Source: Bacteroidota bacterium (GTDB lineage Bacteria; Bacteroidota; Bacteroidia; Bacteroidales; Paludibacteraceae). Taken from it: a stretch of 5,777 nucleotides of DNA. A program made the position numbers and the translations under genes. The notes under the pieces were generated by a model. That model was not told the origin of the DNA and ran no database searches. It saw only the letters and a program-made list of their open reading frames with translations. Shown piece after piece: positions 1-4,806 of this stretch (position 1 is the first letter of the stretch; the number at the start of each line of letters is the position of its first letter). The DNA is taken from positions 1 to 5,777 of the forward strand of contig JAFNAU010000154.1 in the NCBI GenBank assembly GCA_017860335.1. The letters run 5' to 3'.

Positions 1-680
1 GAGAAATCGAAGAAGTCAGACACAAAGACACGTCGTTTTTGCGGTTTACGGCTCAAAGAAACCTGCAAAACATTAATTCCCTCCACGATGATGATATCCG
101 GCTGTTCGAAAACCTGTACTTCACCCGGCATAATGTCATAGTAAAGATGTGAATATACAGGCGCTTCGAGTATCTCCTTACCCGATTTTGCAGCTGCCAG
201 GAATGCCATCAAACTTTTTGCATCGTAACTTTCGGGAAAACCTTTCCGGTTGGCTATTCCGCGTTTTTCGAGTTCGGCATTGGAATAGAGAAAACCGTCG
301 GTGGTAAGCAAAGCCACCCGGGGTTGCTCGGGAGTCATCGAAAGAAGTTTCTGCAATACACGGGCTGTTGTACTTTTGCCTACAGCCACACTTCCGGCAA
401 TGCCAATGATATACGGAACCCTGTGACTTAAATTTTTAAAGAACTCATCGCGTTCATTGTGCAGATTTCGATAGTGCGTAAGATGTATCTGGAGCAAACG
501 AACCATTGGAATATAAATTTTTTCTATTTCATCCATGGTCAGGGGCTCATTCAGGGCTTGCAATTTGGATAAATCGATATCCGAAACCGGAAACATGGGA
601 TGCTCTTCCAGTTTGCTCCATTCGTCACGCGTAAACGACCGGAAGGGAGAAAAAGTGACATCGTAAGTTGTATCTTGCAT
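1..680 (-). CDS. coaA: Pantothenate kinase type I (CoaA), N-terminal part, cut by the left edge
   Basis: CoaA phosphorylates pantothenate with ATP, the first step of cytoplasmic coenzyme A synthesis. My translation of the minus strand from the ATG at 680 gives 226 complete codons with no stop. Visible hallmarks are the Walker A loop GIAGSVAVGKSTTARVLQ (residues 93-110, Lys102), the LLTTDGFLYSN segment (Asp128), KGFPESYD (147-153), PVYSHLYYD (174-182), and IIIVEGINVLQ followed by VFVSDFFDF at the cut end. These match the order and spacing of the roughly 316-residue E. coli enzyme, so about 90 C-terminal residues lie off the window. The frame stays open upstream of 680, but I see no better in-frame ATG, and the possible promoter at 705-712 supports this start. 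The gene diverges from the trp operon. CoaA is recognised by its own motifs; context adds nothing. Many Bacteroidota instead use the unrelated type III enzyme CoaX. Confidence 0.95.
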   Translation of the reverse strand, partial: MQDTTYDVTFSPFRSFTRDEWSKLEEHPMFPVSDIDLSKLQALNEPLTMDEIEKIYIPMVRLLQIHLTHYRNLHNERDEFFKNLSHRVPYIIGIAGSVAVGKSTTARVLQKLLSMTPEQPRVALLTTDGFLYSNAELEKRGIANRKGFPESYDAKSLMAFLAAAKSGKEILEAPVYSHLYYDIMPGEVQVFEQPDIIIVEGINVLQVSLSRKPQKRRVFVSDFFDF

Positions 681-704
681 AAGACTGAATTTGTAATTAC
701 GACA

Positions 705-712
705 CAAAGATA
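705..712 (-). promoter_or_regulatory. Possible coaA promoter, -7 element
   Basis: Read on the minus strand, this is TATCTTTG, an exact match to the Bacteroidota -7 consensus TAnnTTTG. It lies 24 bases upstream of the coaA ATG, which would give a very short 5' untranslated region. I do not see a matching TTG element at the expected distance upstream, so the call rests on one half of the promoter only. Confidence 0.4.
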
Positions 713-920
713 ACAGGAATTTCCGTAATCTGTTAAAAATAAATTCTATCTGTTCATTACCATTACGTGATTTTTGATTCTCTTTTGTTTTTACTACAAT
801 TACACAAAGAAAAATCTGCTATAAATGCAACATTCCCAACTGTCGGATTAAAACATACTATGTGTTTTTGTCTTCTTTGCTCCTTTCGTGAAATTTTTCA
901 GAAAAATATTTACTTTTTTA
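713..920. other. AT-rich divergent intergenic region with no gene seen
   Basis: This stretch between coaA and the trp promoter is rich in A and T. I find no convincing ORF, tRNA or strong hairpin in it. A weak TTTCTTTG at 805-812 (minus strand) resembles the putative coaA -7 element. The segment 890-911 is nearly complementary to 1069-1090 in the trp leader. It is probably ordinary promoter-flanking DNA. Confidence 0.5.
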
Positions 921-951
921 TTGCACAATAAAAAATAAAATGCAACCTTTG
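921..951 (+). promoter_or_regulatory. Probable trp operon promoter
   Basis: TTG at 921-923 and AACCTTTG at 944-951 are separated by 20 bases. This fits the Bacteroidota arrangement of TTG near -33 and TAnnTTTG near -7, with one deviation (A for the first T). Transcription would begin a few bases after 951, around 956-960, placing the leader-peptide ATG at 978 about 20 nt into the transcript. The position immediately upstream of an attenuator supports the call. Confidence 0.6.
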
Positions 952-977
952 CACCGAAATAACTGACAAAACATAAC

Positions 978-1055
978 ATGACAACTAATTTGACAGCTAA
1001 ACTATGGTGGTGGCACTTACGGAATTCAATTCGTGAGGAGCTATCCCTGTTGTAA
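978..1055 (+). CDS. trpL: trp leader peptide, 25 residues with Trp-Trp-Trp
   Basis: This short ORF starts MTTNLTAKLWWWHLRNS, ends EELSLL, and has TAA at 1053-1055. Three consecutive TGG codons lie at 1005-1013 (residues 10-12), which would be extraordinary by chance immediately before a terminator upstream of trpB. The peptide itself is presumably not functional: its translation is the sensor. When Trp-tRNA is scarce the ribosome pauses on these codons and changes the folding of the downstream RNA. There is no Shine-Dalgarno sequence, but the ATG follows an A-rich stretch (AAAACATAAC), as is common in Bacteroidota. It has the same architecture as enterobacterial trpL without obvious sequence similarity. 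Start and stop are both unambiguous in this frame. Confidence 0.88.
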   Translation: MTTNLTAKLWWWHLRNSIREELSLL

Positions 1056-1090
1056 GTTGTCAGATAAAAAATATTTTCTGAAAAAATTTC

Positions 1091-1123
1091 AAAGGCTTAT
1101 CGTACTCACGATAAGCCTTTTTT
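1091..1123 (+). terminator. Intrinsic terminator of the trp attenuator
   Basis: A perfect 12-bp stem (AAAGGCTTATCG at 1091-1102 with CGATAAGCCTTT at 1109-1120) closes a six-base loop TACTCA and runs directly into further T residues (1118-1123). It lies 32 bases before the trpB ATG, so it must be conditional for the operon to be expressed. Confidence 0.9.
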
Positions 1124-1155
1124 CATTTAATCGACGCTAAACAATTATTACAACA

Positions 1156-2349
1156 ATGAACTATACAATCGACAACAACGGCTATTACGGAGAATTTGGA
1201 GGCGCATATATTCCTGAAATACTCCACGGAACCATCGAAAAGCTGAAAAAGGCATATTTCGAAGCAAAAACCGACGAAAGTTTCCTGAATGAATATCATT
1301 ACCTGCTCAAACACTACGTGGGACGTCCATCACCCCTGTATCACGCAAAAAGACTTTCGGAAGCGTATAGTACAAACATCTATCTGAAACGGGAAGATCT
1401 AAATCACACCGGCGCTCATAAAATCAACAACGCGATGGGTCAGATCCTGCTTGCCAAACGCATGGGGAAAACAAAAATACTTGCTGAAACAGGTGCAGGG
1501 CAGCATGGAGTGGCAACAGCAACAGCCTGCGCGCTGATGGGTATGGAGTGTATCGTGTTTATGGGTAAAACTGATGTGGAACGCCAGTATCTCAACGTTC
1601 AGAAAATGAGGATGCTGGGTGCCACAGTAGAACCGGTTACCAGCGGTAACATGACTTTGAAGGATGCCACTAACGAAGCCATCCGGCACTGGTGTTCCAA
1701 TCCCGATTCATTTTATATCATTGGCTCTACAGTAGGCCCTCACCCCTACCCCGATATGGTAGGCTTCTTCCAGTCAGTTATCAGTGAGGAGATAAAAAAT
1801 CAGCTGTCAGAACAAACCGGTCGCGATTATCCCGACTATCTGATTGCCTGCGTGGGTGGCGGAAGCAACGCGATGGGAACTTATTATCACTATCTGAACG
1901 ATGAGCGGGTGAGAATCATTTCGGCTGAGGCAGGCGGAAAAGGTATTGATACGAACGAAACCGCGGCAACCATCCATCTGGGCACAACCGGCATTATTCA
2001 TGGCGCTAAAACATTGCTTATGCAGGATGAGGACGGACAAATTATGGAACCCTACTCCATTTCGGCCGGTCTGGATTATCCGGGTATCGGTCCCGTGCAT
2101 GCATTCCTGGCTAAAACCAACCGTACAAAAGTACAGGCCATCAACGATGATGAAGCGCTTGAAGCTGCTTTTGAACTCACAAGGCTGGAAGGAATTATTC
2201 CGGCCATCGAATCGGCTCACGCGCTGGCTGTACTGAAAAAGGAAAAAGAAAACTTTAAACCAGACGATATTGTTGTACTGACAGTTTCGGGACGCGGCGA
2301 TAAAGATATGGAAACGTATATAAAGTATTATAACAAACCGGCAAAATAA
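1156..2349 (+). CDS. trpB: Tryptophan synthase beta chain (TrpB)
   Basis: TrpB condenses indole, channelled from TrpA, with L-serine to make L-tryptophan in the cytoplasm, using pyridoxal phosphate. The 397-residue length is normal. The cofactor lysine is Lys89 in KREDLNHTGAHKINN. The catalytic acid is Glu111 in LAETGAGQHG. The phosphate-binding loop is VGGGSNAMG (233-241), and the SGRGDKD segment with Ser378 near the C terminus contacts the cofactor ring nitrogen in characterised homologues. The start YGEFGGAYIPE is typical of the family and begins within ten residues of the ATG. Unlike the three following genes, trpB therefore has no repeat-derived N-terminal tail. It is the first structural gene after the attenuator and is separated from trpA, a gene order usual in Bacteroidota. 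This is the main TrpB type, not the TrpB2 form. No damage is visible. Confidence 0.98.
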   Translation: MNYTIDNNGYYGEFGGAYIPEILHGTIEKLKKAYFEAKTDESFLNEYHYLLKHYVGRPSPLYHAKRLSEAYSTNIYLKREDLNHTGAHKINNAMGQILLAKRMGKTKILAETGAGQHGVATATACALMGMECIVFMGKTDVERQYLNVQKMRMLGATVEPVTSGNMTLKDATNEAIRHWCSNPDSFYIIGSTVGPHPYPDMVGFFQSVISEEIKNQLSEQTGRDYPDYLIACVGGGSNAMGTYYHYLNDERVRIISAEAGGKGIDTNETAATIHLGTTGIIHGAKTLLMQDEDGQIMEPYSISAGLDYPGIGPVHAFLAKTNRTKVQAINDDEALEAAFELTRLEGIIPAIESAHALAVLKKEKENFKPDDIVVLTVSGRGDKDMETYIKYYNKPAK

Positions 2350-2353
2350 GACT

Positions 2354-2505
2354 GGCCCCCTAACCCCCAAAAGGGGGAACTTTAAGAGTGGGGCAATTAG
2401 AAATTAAAGCATTAAATCTATTAAACATTATAATATGAACAATTCTGAATATACAGAAAATTCTGGACAACGCATTGATAAGTCCCATTTAGGGGGACAG
2501 AGGGC
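2354..2505 (+). repeat. Junction repeat, copy 1 (trpB/trpE)
   Basis: The 5' box (2354-2378) contains CCCCCTAACCCCC, an A-rich loop and GGGGG, and starts four bases after the trpB stop. An AT-rich middle carries the trpE ATG at 2435. After it comes ATACAGAAAATTCTGGA (2451-2467), 14 of 17 bases identical to the corresponding part of copy 2. The 3' box (2483-2505, TCCCATTTAGGGGG then ACAGAGGGC) is a degenerate inverted version of the 5' box and is translated as part of TrpE. This is the most diverged of the three copies. Confidence 0.7.
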
Positions 2506-3913
2506 ATTTAGACTTAAAGTCATCACAAAAAAAATGCTTGCCGATCTGCAGACACCCGTTGGCATATACCTGAAAATACGGGATCTTTACACAAATTCCG
2601 TATTATTGGAAAGTTCCGACTACCACGGGGGTGAAAACAGCTTCTCATACATCGGATTTAAGCCAATAGGTGGTATATCTGTCAATAATTTTCTGATTAC
2701 AGAACAATATCCCGACGGCTCTCATCTCAAAACCCGGGTAACCGATAAAATGACTGTTGCCGACCGGTTCGATACTTTTTTGAAATCGTTCGAAATCGAT
2801 GACCCGCAAAATCAATCGATAATCAATGGATTATTAGGGTACACATCCTACGAATCGGTACAGTATTTTGAAGATGTAAAACTGTCGGTCCGGCAGACCA
2901 CACCGGGAAGTATGCCCGGACTGCATTATGCACTTTTCAAATACATCATTGCCATTAATCACTTTAATAATGAACTGACAATTCTGGAAAACCTGCAGGA
3001 AGATGAAAGTTCAACGATTGAAGAAATTGAAAAAATTCTGCTTAATAATAATATCGCTACATACTATTTCAAATCGGTAGGCGATGAAAAAAGCGAAATG
3101 ACAGATGAGGATTTCCGTCAAATGGTGAAGCGAGGGAAGGAAGAGTGCCACAAAGGAAATGTGTTTCAGATAGTACTTTCACGCCGTTTTTATCAACAAT
3201 ATAAAGGCGATGATTTTTTACTTTATCGAACCCTGCGCTCTGTCAACCCGTCACCTTATCTTTATTATTTCAATTTTGGAAATTTCAGGATTTTCGGTTC
3301 ATCACCTGAAGCGCATCTGGTGGTAAATGCCAAAACACAAAGAGCTTCCATCAAACCCATCGCTGGAACCTTCCGACGTACCGGCAACGACGAGAAAGAC
3401 TTTCAGCTTGCCGAACAACTCCGGATTGACAAAAAAGAAAATGCAGAGCATGTTATGCTGGTCGATCTGGCACGCAATGACCTCAGTCGAAACTGTTCGG
3501 ATGTTCGCGTAGAAGTTTTCCGCGAAGTGCAGTATTATTCTCACGTATTACATTTGGTATCAAGTGTGAGCGGAGAACTGAATGAAGAAACAAAAATTAT
3601 CAAACTTTTTGCAGACACATTTCCAGCGGGAACTCTGTCGGGCGCTCCCAAAATCAGAGCCATGCAGCTAATCGACGAACTCGAACCGCATGACCGAGGA
3701 CCTTACGGAGGTTGTATCGGATACATCGGTTTCGACGGAAGTTTCAACCAGGCAATTACCATCCGTTCATTTGTGAGTAAAGAAAATACGCTTTACTATC
3801 AGGCAGGAGCCGGTATTACGGTAAAATCAGATGAAGAATGCGAATTGCAGGAAGTCAACAACAAGCTGGCTGCATTAAAAAGAGCAATTCAAGTATCGGA
3901 GTCAGCCCTCTGA
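2435..3913 (+). CDS. trpE: Anthranilate synthase component I (TrpE) with a repeat-derived N-terminal tail
   Basis: TrpE converts chorismate to anthranilate using ammonia delivered by TrpG. Residues 26-492 are a normal TrpE. The N-terminal domain carries the LLESSD motif (57-62), which in homologues forms part of the tryptophan feedback site. The chorismate-binding domain carries NPSPYLYYF (271-279), IKPIAGTFRRTG (306-317), LVDLARNDLS (342-351), PAGTLSGAPKIRAMQLID (397-414) and the C-terminal GAGIT region (458-462). The first 25 residues are not family sequence. They are encoded by the junction repeat, ending SHLGGQRAF just where TrpE homology begins. I accept the ATG at 2435 because no ATG remains at the expected start and the next in-frame Met (residue 34) would remove conserved sequence before TPVGIYLKIRD. 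Feedback inhibition by tryptophan is expected from the motif but not shown. Confidence 0.97.
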   Translation: MNNSEYTENSGQRIDKSHLGGQRAFRLKVITKKMLADLQTPVGIYLKIRDLYTNSVLLESSDYHGGENSFSYIGFKPIGGISVNNFLITEQYPDGSHLKTRVTDKMTVADRFDTFLKSFEIDDPQNQSIINGLLGYTSYESVQYFEDVKLSVRQTTPGSMPGLHYALFKYIIAINHFNNELTILENLQEDESSTIEEIEKILLNNNIATYYFKSVGDEKSEMTDEDFRQMVKRGKEECHKGNVFQIVLSRRFYQQYKGDDFLLYRTLRSVNPSPYLYYFNFGNFRIFGSSPEAHLVVNAKTQRASIKPIAGTFRRTGNDEKDFQLAEQLRIDKKENAEHVMLVDLARNDLSRNCSDVRVEVFREVQYYSHVLHLVSSVSGELNEETKIIKLFADTFPAGTLSGAPKIRAMQLIDELEPHDRGPYGGCIGYIGFDGSFNQAITIRSFVSKENTLYYQAGAGITVKSDEECELQEVNNKLAALKRAIQVSESAL

Positions 3914-3917
3914 TGAA

Positions 3918-4075
3918 GCCTCCTAACCCCCTAATGGGGGGATATTGAAGAAGATATAAAACTTATGAAATAATCAATCTTATGCAATAACAAAATAAAT
4001 ATTATGGACACCAATAAAAATACAGAAAATCCTGATAATTCCCGCAACAACTCCCCCTTCAGGGGGACGGGGGGC
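3918..4075 (+). repeat. Junction repeat, copy 2 (trpE/trpG)
   Basis: The 5' box (3918-3942, containing CCTAACCCCCTAATGGGGGG) begins four bases after the trpE stop. The AT-rich middle carries the trpG ATG at 4004. ATACAGAAAATCCTGAT (4020-4036) matches the equivalent block in copies 1 and 3. The 3' box (4052-4075) reads CCCCCTTCAGGGGG then ACGGGGGGC and is approximately the reverse complement of the 5' box: hairpin palindrome inward, G/C-rich tail outward. The 3' box is translated as SPFRGTGG in TrpG. Confidence 0.78.
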
Positions 4076-4642
4076 AACATTCTTGTTTTTGACAATTACG
4101 ACTCGTTCACTTACAATTTAGTTCATGCGATAAAGAAACTGGGTTACAATGATGTGGAAGTTCACCGCAACGATCAGATTACACTTGAAGAAATTGAACG
4201 TTTCGATAAAATCATTCTTTCTCCCGGACCAGGATTGCCCTGCGAATCCGGCATACTACCGGATGTAATCCGTACATATTATGCCACAAAAAGCATTCTG
4301 GGAGTTTGTCTCGGTCATCAGGCAATTGCCGAAGCATTCGGTGGAAAACTTATAAATCTACCTGAAGTATTTCACGGAGTTTCCACCAAAATTCACGTTA
4401 TCGATAATGACATCCTGTTTTATGATATGCTTTCGACCCTCGAAGTGGGAAGGTATCACTCCTGGGTTGTCGATCCGGATACATTACCTTCTTGTCTGAA
4501 AGTAACTGCCGTTGATGAAAACGGAATGATTATGGCATTGAAACACAAACAATATGATGTTCATGGCGTTCAGTTCCATCCCGAGTCGGTGTTGACACCG
4601 CAAGGTGAACAGATGCTGAAAAACTGGTTACAGATCCTCTAA
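4004..4642 (+). CDS. trpG: Anthranilate synthase component II, glutamine amidotransferase (TrpG)
   Basis: TrpG hydrolyses glutamine and passes ammonia to TrpE. From residue 25 onward (NILVFDNYDSFTYNLVHAI) it is a complete class I glutamine amidotransferase. It has the oxyanion-loop segment SPGPGLP (73-79), the nucleophile Cys102 in GVCLGHQAIAE, YHSWVV (151-156), and His192 with Glu194 in QFHPES completing the triad. The first 24 residues are low in hydrophobic residues and derive from the junction repeat. The family usually starts within two or three residues of ILVFDNYDSF. No ATG, GTG or TTG codon sits at that point, so the ATG at 4004 is the only reasonable start. The protein is 212 residues against about 188 without the tail. 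It could also serve as PabA for folate synthesis, but its position beside trpE makes TrpG the primary call. Its stop codon lies inside the next junction repeat. Confidence 0.96.
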   Translation: MDTNKNTENPDNSRNNSPFRGTGGNILVFDNYDSFTYNLVHAIKKLGYNDVEVHRNDQITLEEIERFDKIILSPGPGLPCESGILPDVIRTYYATKSILGVCLGHQAIAEAFGGKLINLPEVFHGVSTKIHVIDNDILFYDMLSTLEVGRYHSWVVDPDTLPSCLKVTAVDENGMIMALKHKQYDVHGVQFHPESVLTPQGEQMLKNWLQIL

Positions 4643-4806
4643 CCCTCCCAAAACAAGTTCGGGACAGGCACTAAGAGGGGAATATTGATACATTGAATAA
4701 ATAATTACATTTTTAACATACAAATGATATGGAAGAATATAAACCGAATAATAAAGGTAATTCAGATAATCCTGCCAAAATACCCCCTTTAGGGGGCTGG
4801 GGGGCT
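4636..4806 (+). repeat. Junction repeat, copy 3 (trpG/trpD), with a nested insertion
   Basis: The 5' box (4636-4681) starts CCTCTAACCC and supplies the TAA stop of trpG. It is split by a 23-base unrelated segment at 4648-4670. Without that segment it would read CCCTC-CTAA-GAGGGG, a box hairpin like copy 2. The AT-rich middle carries the trpD ATG at 4729. ATTCAGATAATCCTGCC (4760-4776) is the shared post-ATG block (13 of 17 identical to copy 2). The 3' box (4783-4806) is CCCCCTTTAGGGGG followed by CTGGGGGGCT, the cleanest copy, translated as PPLGGWGA. Confidence 0.75.
4646..4670. repeat. Nested short palindrome inside junction repeat 3
   Basis: TCCCAAAACAAGTTCGGGA (4646-4664) is an imperfect hairpin, followed by CAGGCA. 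Read on the minus strand it begins TGCCTGTCCCGAACTTG. It shares no sequence with the C/G boxes, and its removal restores the box hairpin, so it looks like a second repeat type inserted into the first. Whether it is a genome-wide repeat cannot be judged from one copy. Confidence 0.5.

Larger units (their letters stand above)
958..1123 (+). promoter_or_regulatory. trp operon leader: transcription attenuator
   Basis: The leader combines a Trp-rich short ORF, mutually exclusive pairings and a terminal intrinsic terminator, the classical ribosome-stalling design. By eye, segment 1 (1011-1020, overlapping the last Trp codon) pairs with segment 2 (1052-1062) in ten pairs with one bulge. The alternative antiterminator would pair TCGTGAG at 1031-1037 with CTCACGA at 1105-1111 (seven perfect pairs). 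Nested inside it, GTAAGTT at 1052-1058 pairs with GGCTTAT at 1094-1100, including three G-U pairs. That structure breaks the terminator. A ribosome stalled at the Trp codons would mask segment 1 and favour antitermination; a ribosome reaching the stop would favour termination. The 5' end is estimated from the promoter, and the pairings have not been computed by folding software. Confidence 0.8.

Noticed and set aside
1946..2236. Second plus-strand ORF within trpB
   Set aside because: It lies inside trpB in another frame, has unnatural composition and no domain.
1123..2370. Antisense ORFs opposite trpB (1123-1314, 1399-1689, 1807-2370)
   Set aside because: Their products are rich in Cys, His and Phe with no recognisable domain, and they lie opposite an intact conserved gene. 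They are shadows of the trpB codon pattern.
2354..2378. C/G boxes after stop codons as intrinsic terminators
   Set aside because: The hairpins are strong but no U run follows, and the downstream genes belong to the same pathway, so termination here is unlikely.
2354..4806. A CRISPR array made of the repeated boxes
   Set aside because: The copies are over a kilobase apart, separated by complete genes and variable in sequence, with no regular spacers.
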